Shown: positions 1 through 6,858, counted from the first letter of the stretch. The stretch: 15,191 nucleotides of DNA from Nitrospira sp. (GCA_005239945.1 SBAY01000080.1:1-15191); one strand, 5' to 3'. The notes: generated by a model not told the origin, from the sequence alone. Program-made: numbers and translations.

Positions 1-85
1 CAATGTATTTTATTCCATTTGTGTAATTCCTTTATTTTTCAAGGTTATTTGGTTCCCTTAAATTATCCTTTTTGGGTCAATTTGA

Positions 86-145
86 ATTATTCCCTACAGT
101 GCACGAGATATGGATAAAAAGGAGCGTAAGCAATATGGTAAATAA
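86..145 (+). pseudogene. BrnT-like toxin C-terminal remnant
   Basis: The frame ending at the TAA at 143-145 encodes a tail reading SARDMDKKERKQYGK. This resembles the conserved C-terminus of BrnT-family (DUF497) ribonuclease toxins, where an ISAR...KE...Y motif closes the protein. It overlaps the start of the CopG-type antitoxin by 11 nt, the usual toxin-antitoxin arrangement. The same frame is closed by TGA at 83-85 and TAA at 59-61, so no intact toxin can be read into the window. Either the toxin is broken or only a fragment survives. The call rests on about 15 residues plus gene context. Confidence 0.4.
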
Positions 146-380
146 AATATCTGCCAACATGACTATTGAGGAAGCCTCAGAATTTTGGGATACTCATAGT
201 ATTGCTGACTATTCTTCCCATGTAATGCAGTTTGAGTATAAACCAGAAGAACAAATTACTTTCGTCGCTATTGCAAACAACTTATTAAACCAGTTGCAAA
301 AGCAAGCAAAAAGGCAAGGGGCATCTGTAGAAACATTGGTCAATTTGTGGGTTCAGGAGAAACTTATGACCCAGGTATAA
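135..380 (+). CDS. CopG-family antitoxin (BrnT/DUF497 partner type)
   Basis: An 81-residue protein. The N-terminal part carries the TIEEASEFWDTHSIADY signature of CopG-type antitoxins (an EEA.EFWDTH..ADY motif). The C-terminal part, around residues 47-77, has the ribbon-helix-helix pattern with LLNQLQKQAKRQGASVETLVNLWVQEKL split over two helices. Such proteins bind their own promoter and neutralise a partner toxin. I chose ATG 135 because GGAG at 121-124 sits 10 nt upstream and the family motif begins soon after. An upstream in-frame TTG at 72 would add 21 residues that do not look like the family. The partner toxin in front appears degenerate, so this may be an orphan antitoxin. Confidence 0.75.
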   Translation: MVNKISANMTIEEASEFWDTHSIADYSSHVMQFEYKPEEQITFVAIANNLLNQLQKQAKRQGASVETLVNLWVQEKLMTQV

Positions 381-403
381 ACTTTTGCCTAACCACATCG
401 CTG

Positions 404-433
404 TATCTGACTCTCGCTTCGTTCGGGCAGATA
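404..433. other. Imperfect inverted repeat between convergent genes
   Basis: TATCTG at 404-409 pairs with CAGATA at 428-433 around a partly complementary core. It lies between the ends of the convergent antitoxin and recG genes. It could be a weak bidirectional terminator, but there is no T-run, so the role is uncertain. Confidence 0.25.
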
Positions 434-449
434 AGTTCAATCGATAATT

Positions 450-2624
450 TTACCCAATTTCAACCAGACCAAGTTTATCTCTATATTGGTAATCAAAGGT
501 TTTGGAGATAGATGGATAGGCTTTTAGGGAGGGGTCGTTGTCCAGCAGGTTAAATGCCTCCTGGCGTGCTGGTTCCAGCCATTTGGCGTCATAAATTATA
601 TTGCCTAATTTCAACTTGAGTATGCCGTGCTGACGTGTGCCAAAAAATTCGCCTGCCCCACGAAGTTCCAAATCTACCTGGGCAATCTCAAATCCATTGG
701 ATGTTTGACACATCGTTGCTAATCGTTTGGCGGCCTTTAGTATCGTAGAATCAGGGTCTTCCTGAGGATTTATGGGTAAGCCTGAATTAACCAGGTCAGC
801 AATAGTTTTTTTAGTTACTAAGATACAATATGATTTATGTGCTCCTCGTCCAACCCTGCCGCGTAATTGATGTAATTGTGCCAAACCAAATCGCTCGGCA
901 TGCTCGATTAACATTATGCTCGCATTAGGGACATCAATCCCTACCTCAATAACCGTAGTAGAGACCAGGATATCTATTTCTTTATTATGAAAATCCTTCA
1001 TAACCTGAGCCTTTTCATCTGATTTAATCTGGCCGTGCAGAAGTCCTAATTTAAATCCAGGGAAGGCATTTTTTTGTAACTCCTTAAACATCCTGGTGGC
1101 GGCTTTTAGTTCTAATTCCTTTGACTCCTCCACCAATGGATAAACCAAATACACCTGCCTGCCGTTTTTTATCTCCTCCTTAATAAAGGCAAATATCTTG
1201 GGCAAGTCTTTTTCAGACCTGCATTTAGTAATGACCTTCTGACGGTTAGGCGGTAGTTCATCTATAACCGAGGTATCCAAATCTCCATACAGGGTCAATG
1301 CCAGGGTTCTGGGGATAGGGGTAGCGGTCATCACCAACACATCCGGGCAAATTCCTTTGCAGGCTTCCTTTGCTTTATTTTTTAATTCTGCCCGTTGTAT
1401 AACACCAAATCGATGTTGCTCGTCGATGACACATAACCCTAATTTCTTAAACTCTACTCCCTCTTGAATTAAAGCATGAGTGCCAATGGCTATATTCACC
1501 TCCCCATTTTTTATTTGGGTTAAAATTTCCTCCCTTTCCGATTTTTTTATACTGCTGGTTAATAAAGCTACCTTTATTCCAAGAGGGGACAGTAATCTAT
1601 GGATATTTAAAGAATGTTGTTCGGCGAGTATCTCTGTTGGTGCCATAATAGCTGTTTGATAGCCATTTTCATAAGCCGTTACGGCCGCACAGGCAGCAAC
1701 TACCGTTTTCCCTGCACCAACATCGCCGTGAAGAAGCCGATTCATCGGCACTTCAGAACCCATATCCGCCAATATCTCTTTAATTACCCTTTTTTGGGCT
1801 TGAGTTAAGGTAAATGGTAGTGAGTGGACAAAAGAGGTAAGTAATTTAAAGTCTGTCTGAAATTTAATCCCTTTTTCCTCTTCTACCTTTTTTTTAGTCA
1901 GACCGAGGGCTAATTGTAATAAAAAAAACTCCTCAAAGATAAGGCGGGCCCTGGCACTTTTATACGCCGTCCAACTGGTAGGAAAATGGATATTATTAAA
2001 GGCGAATTTAATATCAGGTAATTGATGTTTAGAAAGAATCTCTTCTGGAAAAATTTCGATTAGTTGTGGCGAATAGGTGTCTAATGCCTTTTTAACCGTG
2101 GTGCGAATTAATCTTTGACCAATAGATGGGGAAATATCCTGGGTTAGAGGATAGATCGGAACTATACGATTATGATGGAGCAATTCATTTTCTTCCTCAT
2201 GTAACACCTCATACTCAAAGTCGGTAATTTGTGTTTCTCCATGAAACCGACGAATTCTACCACTAATAATCAATTTTAACCCTTTGGTCAGGTATTTTTC
2301 CATTTTTGGCTGATTAAAAAATAACAAAGAGGCATAGCCTGTCCCATCTGAAATAATTACCTTTAACAACTCTATCTTCCTTCTGGGTAATCTTGATTTG
2401 TGATGACCAATGATTGTTCCCTGAAGTGTTTCCTTTTCACCATCTACAAGGTTAAATATATGTTTGATATGTCTTCTATCCTGGTATATGCGGGGATAGT
2501 ATTGGAGGAGGTCTTCTATTTGTTTAATTCCAAGACTTGCCAGGATTTCTGCCCGTTTTTCACCTACCCCTTTAAGGTATTTAACTGGCAAACTGATTTC
2601 ATTTAACAGGAATTTGGTTTCCAT
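450..2624 (-). CDS. recG: ATP-dependent DNA helicase RecG
   Basis: A full-length (724-residue) branch-migrating helicase that processes stalled forks and Holliday junctions. Domains in order: an N-terminal wedge/OB domain (about 10-250, opening with the LKGVGEKRAEILASLGI helix-hairpin-helix), helicase domain 1 with Walker A HGDVGAGKT (about 299-307) and the RecG/Mfd-type motif DEQHRFGV (about 401-408), TATPIPRTLAL, then helicase domain 2 with STTVIEVGIDVP and QLRGRVGRG, and the RecG C-terminal TRQHG. ATG 2624 starts 1 nt after the lptB stop, which implies translational coupling. An upstream GTG at 2651 would overlap lptB by 26 nt and has a poor ribosome site. It ends in TAA. Confidence 0.96.
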   Translation of the reverse strand: METKFLLNEISLPVKYLKGVGEKRAEILASLGIKQIEDLLQYYPRIYQDRRHIKHIFNLVDGEKETLQGTIIGHHKSRLPRRKIELLKVIISDGTGYASLLFFNQPKMEKYLTKGLKLIISGRIRRFHGETQITDFEYEVLHEEENELLHHNRIVPIYPLTQDISPSIGQRLIRTTVKKALDTYSPQLIEIFPEEILSKHQLPDIKFAFNNIHFPTSWTAYKSARARLIFEEFFLLQLALGLTKKKVEEEKGIKFQTDFKLLTSFVHSLPFTLTQAQKRVIKEILADMGSEVPMNRLLHGDVGAGKTVVAACAAVTAYENGYQTAIMAPTEILAEQHSLNIHRLLSPLGIKVALLTSSIKKSEREEILTQIKNGEVNIAIGTHALIQEGVEFKKLGLCVIDEQHRFGVIQRAELKNKAKEACKGICPDVLVMTATPIPRTLALTLYGDLDTSVIDELPPNRQKVITKCRSEKDLPKIFAFIKEEIKNGRQVYLVYPLVEESKELELKAATRMFKELQKNAFPGFKLGLLHGQIKSDEKAQVMKDFHNKEIDILVSTTVIEVGIDVPNASIMLIEHAERFGLAQLHQLRGRVGRGAHKSYCILVTKKTIADLVNSGLPINPQEDPDSTILKAAKRLATMCQTSNGFEIAQVDLELRGAGEFFGTRQHGILKLKLGNIIYDAKWLEPARQEAFNLLDNDPSLKAYPSISKTFDYQYRDKLGLVEIG

Positions 2625-2625
2625 T

Positions 2626-3354
2626 TTATATTCCCATGGTAAAGTTTTCACCTAAATAAATTTCTCTTGCCTTTGGGTCATTGACGAGGTCTTTAGAGGT
2701 TCCGGAGAGAAGGATTTCACCTTTATACATAATATAGGCCCTATCGGTTATTTCAAGGGTTTCGCGCACATTATGGTCTGTAATCAACACCCCTAATCCC
2801 TTTTCCTTAAGTTTTAAGACAATACCCTGAATATCATCTACCGCAATCGGGTCAATACCGACAAATGGTTCATCTAAAAGCATAAAATCAGGACAGGTAA
2901 CGAGGGAGCGGGCAATCTCACACCTTCTTCGCTCACCACCAGAGAGAAGGTTTGCCTTTTGTTTAGCTAAATGGGTAATGCCCAATTCCTCTAATAATTC
3001 TTTTAATCTTGCCTGCCTTTGAGTAGTGTCCATCTTAATTGTTTCTAAAATAGCCATGATATTCTCTTCTACGGTTAATCCTCTAAATACAGATGGCTCC
3101 TGGGCCAGGTAACCAATCCCCTTTCTTGCCCTTTTATACATAGGTAATCGAGTAATTTCTTCATTATCAAGCCAAACATTGCCAGCATCAGGGGAAATCA
3201 GTCCTACGGTCATATAAAAGGTAGTTGTTTTTCCGGCACCATTAGGCCCTAATAAACCAACAATCTCACCTTTTTTAACCTCAATGCTTACCTTGTTGAC
3301 TACTCGCTTTGAGCCATAGTTTTTGACTAAATCAATGGTTTTTAGTCTAGTCAT
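2626..3354 (-). CDS. lptB: LPS export ABC transporter ATPase LptB
   Basis: A 242-residue cytoplasmic ATPase that powers LptB2FGC extraction of lipopolysaccharide from the inner membrane. Visible motifs: Walker A GPNGAGKT (36-43), Q-loop Q85, ABC signature LSGGE (137-141), Walker B FMLLDEP (157-163) with the LptB-typical FVGIDPIAV continuation, and H-loop H194 in TDHNV. The length and the GIGYLAQEPSVFRGLTVEEN segment are characteristic of LptB and separate it from general ABC ATPases. A strong GGAGAGGAG ribosome site precedes the ATG. It is coupled to recG. lptA, usually its immediate neighbour, lies 6.7 kb upstream on the same strand, separated by the DGR target cassette. Confidence 0.95.
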   Translation of the reverse strand: MTRLKTIDLVKNYGSKRVVNKVSIEVKKGEIVGLLGPNGAGKTTTFYMTVGLISPDAGNVWLDNEEITRLPMYKRARKGIGYLAQEPSVFRGLTVEENIMAILETIKMDTTQRQARLKELLEELGITHLAKQKANLLSGGERRRCEIARSLVTCPDFMLLDEPFVGIDPIAVDDIQGIVLKLKEKGLGVLITDHNVRETLEITDRAYIMYKGEILLSGTSKDLVNDPKAREIYLGENFTMGI

Positions 3355-3394
3355 ATCTTCTCCTCTCCAATAATCAATCGTGATTTCTTACAAC

Positions 3395-3423
3395 TTCATT
3401 TTCGTGCAAAAGTTAGTTGTCAA
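3395..3423 (-). promoter_or_regulatory. Candidate lptB-recG promoter
   Basis: A consensus -35 (TTGACA, - strand 3423-3418) is followed after 17 nt by a weak -10 (AATGAA, 3400-3395), about 40 nt upstream of the lptB start. Only the -35 is convincing. A separate promoter here would make sense because the cassette cuts lptB off from lptA. Confidence 0.3.
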
Positions 3424-3459
3424 ACAAAAATTAAACTTTTATGATATGTAACTTACTTA

Positions 3460-3549
3460 GAACCTATCCGAAAAACCAATGGATGCCTCAACCTGGTTTA
3501 GGGGAAATGCCCCAAACAGGTTCGGGCTTCCAACTTTTCGGATAGGTTC
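3460..3549. mobile_element. 90-bp MITE with 15-bp perfect terminal inverted repeats
   Basis: GAACCTATCCGAAAA at 3460-3474 is perfectly mirrored by its reverse complement at 3535-3549. The element is flanked by TTA at 3457-3459 and TTA at 3550-3552, which looks like a 3-bp target duplication. The interior folds further (CCTGGTTT...AAACAGG, GGGG...CCCC), so the whole element can form one long hairpin. There is no transposase, so it would be moved in trans. Terminal sequence and TNA-type duplication suggest the IS5 superfamily, but that is an inference. Confidence 0.8.
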
Positions 3550-3552
3550 TTA

Positions 3553-3656
3553 GCCGTATTAGGTTTAAATCTCTTGCCTTCATAATGAAATCCTGCAGGA
3601 TTAACTTCTATCAACTCAGATTTTATTCGGAATTTAGGCTTTAGCCTTTCAATCCC
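3553..3656. other. Intergenic spacer with short palindromes
   Basis: The spacer lies between the MITE and the hairpin tract of target gene 1. It holds a perfect 14-bp palindrome AATCCTGCAGGATT (3589-3602) and an AGGCT..AGCCT palindrome inside a 19-nt motif (3633-3651) that recurs exactly at 6456-6474, at the end of avd. A - strand frame crosses it without stops but shows no start, ribosome site or family signature. I see no gene here. Confidence 0.45.
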
Positions 3657-3669
3657 AAAAAAATTTTCG

Positions 3670-3688
3670 ACCGCCGCTTTGCGGCGGT
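3670..3688 (-). other. DGR-type 3' hairpin after target 1
   Basis: On the coding strand ACCGCCGC, loop AAA, GCGGCGGT: a perfect 8-bp GC-rich stem with a 3-nt loop, 36 nt after the target stop. The known Bordetella phage DGR has an 8-bp-stem/4-nt-loop hairpin just beyond the variable region that is needed for efficient homing. The stem is identical in copy 2 and only the loop differs (AGA). A T-rich run follows, so it might also terminate transcription. Confidence 0.75.
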
Positions 3689-3724
3689 AAGGGGTAAAGG
3701 GGTAAAAGAGCAAGGGGTAAGACT

Positions 3725-6037
3725 TTAAAGAGTCCTGGCACAACGAAATCCCACATAATCGTTACGGATGTCTGGATTGACGTAGCTCCGATATGAGCAT
3801 CGAGCGTGGACCTGATCGTAGCCCCAGGAGCCGCCACGCAACACACGGCCTTCTTTTTCCTCATCATACCAGGAATCTGTCCATTCCCAGACATTACCAG
3901 CCATATCCAGGCAGCCATAAGGACTCTTTCCTTCAGGGTAACTTCCTGCTTTGGTAGTGCTACCTATCTTTGACTCAGAGGTGTTGCACTTCCTGACATC
4001 GAACTCATTTCCGTAAGGATAAACCCTACCATCAATTCCCCTGGCTGCCTTCTCCCATTCATCTTCTTTAGGCAGCCGTTTACCAGCCCATTTGCAATAT
4101 GCAACAGCATCATGCCAGGAGACTTCGACTACCGGATGCTCCTCTTTACCCACTGGAATCTTACCACCTTTCCAATACTCTGGTGCTTTATGCTTGGTAG
4201 CATCTACAAACTTTTTGTACTCGCTATTAGTCACAAGTGTTACATCCATAAAGAGTCCTTTGTCCAGGTTAGCCACCCTGATAGGTTTTTCATCAGCATA
4301 ATCTTCACCGCCCATAATAAACTCTCCAGCAGGCACAAACACCATCTGTTTGGAGTCTATTAGATTAATATACTTTCCGTCTCTTTCAACCAATCCTTCA
4401 GGGAGGTTACCTATAAATCTTGGTGGAGTGTAGTCTCCATACAAGAGGTTAGTAATAAAGTTTCTTATCTCCACATTAATCTCAACCCGGCCTGCTTTAT
4501 TTTCCTTAATTTCGCGAGCAACTTTCTGAGCGATGAAAAACTCCATAAAGGACTTATGCCCAAAGGCATAATTGCCCTGATTATCTCTTTTAAGGAATGA
4601 GCAGGTCCGAATATCGGAGTCGAAATAGTCTATTTCTGCGGCTTTATCAAGCTTAAAATGCCTTTTTATTCTCTCGGGAAGTTTTGAGAAATGTAGGCTC
4701 ATCTGTTGAGTTGAGTGCATCTGAAGGGCAAGCTCTTCCATAAAGAACTCTTTATCGCCTGGCTTCACAAATGTTCTCCCATCCCGGAAATCTCTATCAA
4801 GCCACTCTTGAGTAAAGGTATGGTATAAAATGGCCGGATTGATTATTATCTTCTTGCCTTTTTCCTTCTTTAATAGTTGTAACCTATCCAGGGATTTAAC
4901 TATCATATCCAGCATTACCGGTCTTTTAGCTAAATCAGGCAGGTCATGAATCTTTTTCATCTGCTCATAATGCGTCTTCCATTCTGCTGGGAACCGTTTG
5001 CTCAGGCAGTCCGTTATATCCTTATCATCAAACTCCAACAGATAGAGGATTTCAAAGTTTGGTTTCTCGCGGATGTCAATATAATCCTCTTCCTTCTTCC
5101 CCAGCACATCCCTTTCCTCTTTAGGGGTTCTAAAGTAGGGGGTTCGACAAGTCAATAATACCTTACTATTTGGCACTACTGCCTTAGCTAATTCCCAGAA
5201 GTTCTTCTTAGTAACATCATAATCTACCTTTTGGGCCATCTCATCAAACCCGTCAAATATCAACAAGAATTTACCACTTTTGTTTAGCTTCTCGAATAAA
5301 GAATAATCAACAATCGAGATTTTATACTCATTGATTAGCACATCGGTAATCAGTTGTCTGACATTCATAGCCTTAGCATAATCTCTGAGGGTTACTAAGA
5401 TTGGGATTCTATTTGCCTGAGGGTTCTGTTTATACTGAAGGGCCAGGTCATGGGCAAACTTTTTACAGAACGAAGTCTTGCCTGTACCATAATCACCCAG
5501 AAGAGAGATATGGTTTTTCTCCTCTTTATTCAGCCAGTCTTTGATATATTCATCTATAGGCTTATGGTCTTTTCCCAGTTGGTCTTTACCTCCAATATCA
5601 ACATAATAACCGGATATATCCGAACCGGCATAGTCACGGATAACCTTATCTAAATACTGATCAAAGTCTACCAAGTTATTGAGCAGGTCGTTATAGGTCA
5701 GAGTTTCAATCTTGACATCAGAGGCAATCTTTTTTGCTTCTGGGGTATACCCATTTGTGGTGACAAAAATACCTCTGTCAATATTTCCTTTACTCCTGGC
5801 TATCTGTACCGCTCCAGAGAATTTCCCCATCTTATCAGTACCAACCTTTCTATTGTTACTATAGTTCTTACATTCAATCATTACCTTAAAGATAATAGTA
5901 CCCTGTTTTAACTCAGCATAGATATCAGTCTGATAGTCATTAATCAAAACATCTCGTTGGGTTTTATACCCCGATAGCTTATATAAATTTTCGACCTCAT
6001 CCTCAAAGGCATTACCTTTTTGTTTTGTAGTCTCCAT
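3725..6037 (-). CDS. DGR target 1: Mrr-like nuclease-NACHT-FGE/C-lectin protein with hypervariable tail
   Basis: A 770-residue protein. Residues 8-125 form an Mrr/PD-(D/E)XK-type restriction-endonuclease-like domain with the likely catalytic D38 (QTDIYAE) and E55-x-K57 (IECKNY). A NACHT NTPase follows: Walker A GDYGTGKT (181-188), Walker B LLIFDGFDE (258-266) and a CRTPYF sensor (297-302). Residues 485-510 (YAFGHKSFMEFFIAQKVA) match the helical end of NACHT modules. Residues 563-770 form an FGE-sulfatase/formylglycine-fold domain (MVFVPAGEFIMGG, VTNSEYKKFV, KRLPKEDEWEKAARG, GNVWEW, RVLRGGSW, VGFRC). Its last 45 residues are the DGR variable region. The cysteine pair used by true formylglycine-generating enzymes is not evident, so a binding role is likely. 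ATG 6037 is chosen because AGGAGG (6050-6045) lies 7 nt upstream. The TTG at 6040 is only 4 nt away from it. Intracellular; no signal peptide or membrane segment. The defence or conflict role is inferred. Confidence 0.92.
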   Translation of the reverse strand: METTKQKGNAFEDEVENLYKLSGYKTQRDVLINDYQTDIYAELKQGTIIFKVMIECKNYSNNRKVGTDKMGKFSGAVQIARSKGNIDRGIFVTTNGYTPEAKKIASDVKIETLTYNDLLNNLVDFDQYLDKVIRDYAGSDISGYYVDIGGKDQLGKDHKPIDEYIKDWLNKEEKNHISLLGDYGTGKTSFCKKFAHDLALQYKQNPQANRIPILVTLRDYAKAMNVRQLITDVLINEYKISIVDYSLFEKLNKSGKFLLIFDGFDEMAQKVDYDVTKKNFWELAKAVVPNSKVLLTCRTPYFRTPKEERDVLGKKEEDYIDIREKPNFEILYLLEFDDKDITDCLSKRFPAEWKTHYEQMKKIHDLPDLAKRPVMLDMIVKSLDRLQLLKKEKGKKIIINPAILYHTFTQEWLDRDFRDGRTFVKPGDKEFFMEELALQMHSTQQMSLHFSKLPERIKRHFKLDKAAEIDYFDSDIRTCSFLKRDNQGNYAFGHKSFMEFFIAQKVAREIKENKAGRVEINVEIRNFITNLLYGDYTPPRFIGNLPEGLVERDGKYINLIDSKQMVFVPAGEFIMGGEDYADEKPIRVANLDKGLFMDVTLVTNSEYKKFVDATKHKAPEYWKGGKIPVGKEEHPVVEVSWHDAVAYCKWAGKRLPKEDEWEKAARGIDGRVYPYGNEFDVRKCNTSESKIGSTTKAGSYPEGKSPYGCLDMAGNVWEWTDSWYDEEKEGRVLRGGSWGYDQVHARCSYRSYVNPDIRNDYVGFRCARTL
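3756..3853 (-). other. Variable region VR1 of target 1
   Basis: The span contains all clustered differences from VR2: 24 of 98 bases, in 14 codons. Encoded framework RVLRGGSW, Q, A, CSYRSYVNPD, R, VGFRCARTL is constant. Variable residues here (copy 1 / copy 2) are E/S, G/W, G/S, Y/I, D/R, V/G, H/I, R/L, I/N, N/G, D/S and Y/L, plus two silent codons (GCT/GCA, TCA/TCT). Coding-strand A is present in one copy at 18 of the 24 sites, and most sites read as an AAY-type template codon. The invariant 3' end (GTGGGATTTCGTTGTGCC and the stop) is the candidate initiation-of-mutagenic-homing sequence. Confidence 0.88.
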
Positions 6038-6057
6038 CAAATGGCCTCCTATTTATT

Positions 6058-6130
6058 TGGAGTGCGGTGGTTTGTCACCTTTTGAGAACTAAACTGACCG
6101 CTTAAAGCGAGAGCAATCTCTCGCACTCCA
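6058..6130. repeat. REP/MITE-like palindromic module bounded by TGGAGTGC
   Basis: TGGAGTGC (6058-6065) and its complement GCACTCCA (6123-6130) bound a 73-bp unit with an inner GCGAGAG-CAAT-CTCTCGC hairpin (6107-6124). It lies directly upstream of the target 1 ribosome site, and any promoter for target 1 would have to be inside or beyond it. Confidence 0.6.
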
Positions 6131-6253
6131 AAGCCCGCCCGCAGGGCGATAAATTTAATCAGACAGCCCAGCAGCAGGTTTCGACTCAATTGAGCTACTA
6201 ACCGCTGTTGAGCGGATTTTATATTTGGTTGGTGTTTTTTTGGAGTGCATTTT
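6131..6253. other. Non-coding spacer inside the avd-target 1 gap
   Basis: It holds a GC-rich GCCC...GGGC inverted repeat (about 6133-6147) and an isolated TGGAGTGC at 6241. I see no gene, no reverse-transcriptase fragment and no segment resembling the variable regions, so the DGR template repeat is not here. Confidence 0.45.
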
Positions 6254-6330
6254 TGGAGTGCAGTGACCATGTCACTGCATGCATCGTCACGGACGATGCA
6301 CTCCATAACACACTCCATAACGCACTCCAT
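6254..6330. repeat. Cluster of TGGAGTGC inverted repeats with twin hairpins
   Basis: TGGAGTGCA (6254-6262) mirrors TGCACTCCA (6297-6305). Between them are two hairpins: CAGTGA...TCACTG (6261-6277) and GCATCGTC-ACG-GACGATGC (6281-6299). Two further ACTCCATA copies follow. This is the same family of dispersed palindromes as at 6058-6130 and 14711-14770. Confidence 0.6.
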
Positions 6331-6455
6331 ATTAGCACCAACGCAGGAGTAAGTCTTAGACTCTTTTGGGCACGCTTTGTTTCTCCGTAAAGATACAAAC
6401 TCTGGCCGTAATGAAATGAAACTTTAAAGAGTTAACTCCTTACTTTAGCCTGGAT
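6331..6455. other. Non-coding spacer downstream of avd
   Basis: This is where a template repeat and reverse transcriptase would normally follow avd. The stretch contains AGGAGTAAG at 6346-6354 and ACTTTAAAGAGT at 6421-6432, both echoing the target 3' ends. They are not in a colinear arrangement, and the framework codons of the variable regions are absent. I see no gene here. Confidence 0.4.
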
Positions 6456-6463
6456 TTTAGGCT

Positions 6464-6805
6464 TTAGCCTTTCATCTGTTGTTTTATCCAACCTCCAATA
6501 AGCCTACCCACTTCATCAATTTCTTTGGATACATATTCATACTGCTTAATACTGATAAACTTCATATCCTTACAAATTCTAATAAAATATCTCAATTTCT
6601 CTAATTGAATATTTGCTCTTTTGAGGATAGCTATCTTTTCTTTTTCATAAGTAGCCTCAATCAATAATTCCAGAATATGTAGTACAGTAGTCTCAATCTT
6701 CTCTCCCAGAACAAATCGGTGCGACCGAGGGATCTTTATTATCTGTGGGAGCAGCCTCATGATTAAATCGTATGTTTTTGGTACAGCTTTATAATCTTCT
6801 GGCAT
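6464..6805 (-). CDS. avd: DGR accessory variability determinant (Avd), four-helix bundle
   Basis: 113 residues, all-helical. It matches the Avd/S23-like four-helix-bundle family along its whole length: an N-terminal YDLIMRLLP, the hallmark IPRSHRFVLGEKIE (25-38), ILELLIEATYEKEK (44-57), ANIQLEKLRYFIRICKDMKFIS (64-85), YEYVSKEIDEVGRLIGGWIKQQ (89-110). In characterised DGRs Avd forms a basic pentameric barrel that binds the reverse transcriptase and template RNA and is needed for mutagenic homing. It lies 89 nt after target 2, with the 3' hairpin between them, and is preceded by TTGGAG 11 nt from the ATG. It ends in TAA inside a short palindrome. The reverse transcriptase partner is not in the window. 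Confidence 0.9.
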   Translation of the reverse strand: MPEDYKAVPKTYDLIMRLLPQIIKIPRSHRFVLGEKIETTVLHILELLIEATYEKEKIAILKRANIQLEKLRYFIRICKDMKFISIKQYEYVSKEIDEVGRLIGGWIKQQMKG

Positions 6806-6839
6806 TTGTTAATTTACTCCAAAGACTAAAAAAATTTCG

Positions 6840-6858
6840 ACCGCCGCTCTGCGGCGGT
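6840..6858 (-). other. DGR-type 3' hairpin after target 2
   Basis: Coding strand ACCGCCGC, loop AGA, GCGGCGGT, 36 nt after the target 2 stop, exactly as in copy 1. A loop change with an unchanged stem is what a structure-dependent site allows. It sits in the leader of avd and could attenuate read-through from target 2 into avd. Confidence 0.75.

Larger units (their letters stand above)
3657..3900 (-). repeat. Long DNA repeat shared with 6828-7070 (DGR homing tract, copy 1)
   Basis: This 244-bp block matches 6828-7070 at a constant offset of 3170, apart from a 1-nt indel in a T-run (coding-strand A-run). It runs from the GNVWEWTDSWYDEEK codons through the variable region, the stop and the 3' hairpin to a homopolymer run. 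Outside both ends nucleotide similarity drops sharply, although the proteins remain homologous upstream. Outside the 98-bp variable core I count only 4 substitutions and the indel. Inside the core I count 24. That contrast indicates copying from a shared template with local mutagenesis and does not fit plain paralogue divergence. Confidence 0.85.

Noticed and set aside
3498..3743. 81-codon - strand frame after target 1
   Set aside because: It starts inside the target 1 tail, runs through the hairpin and ends in the MITE. No start site or domain supports it.
3649..3918. Overlapping frame in the target 1 tail that resembles one at 6789-7064
   Set aside because: The similarity of the two frames comes only from the shared DNA tract. 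There is no ribosome site, and the variable core changes these frames without regard to protein.
6049..6390. Short frames rich in MECVMEC or LHNALHN repeats
   Set aside because: They translate the TGGAGTGC repeat units; the periodic peptide is a by-product of the DNA repeats.
6343..6432. Possible template repeat: AGGAGTAAG and ACTTTAAAGAGT echo the target 3' ends
   Set aside because: Outside these short words the match to the variable-region framework fails: no GGSW, NPD or VGFR codons, the two echoes have opposite spacing, and differing sites are not adenines.
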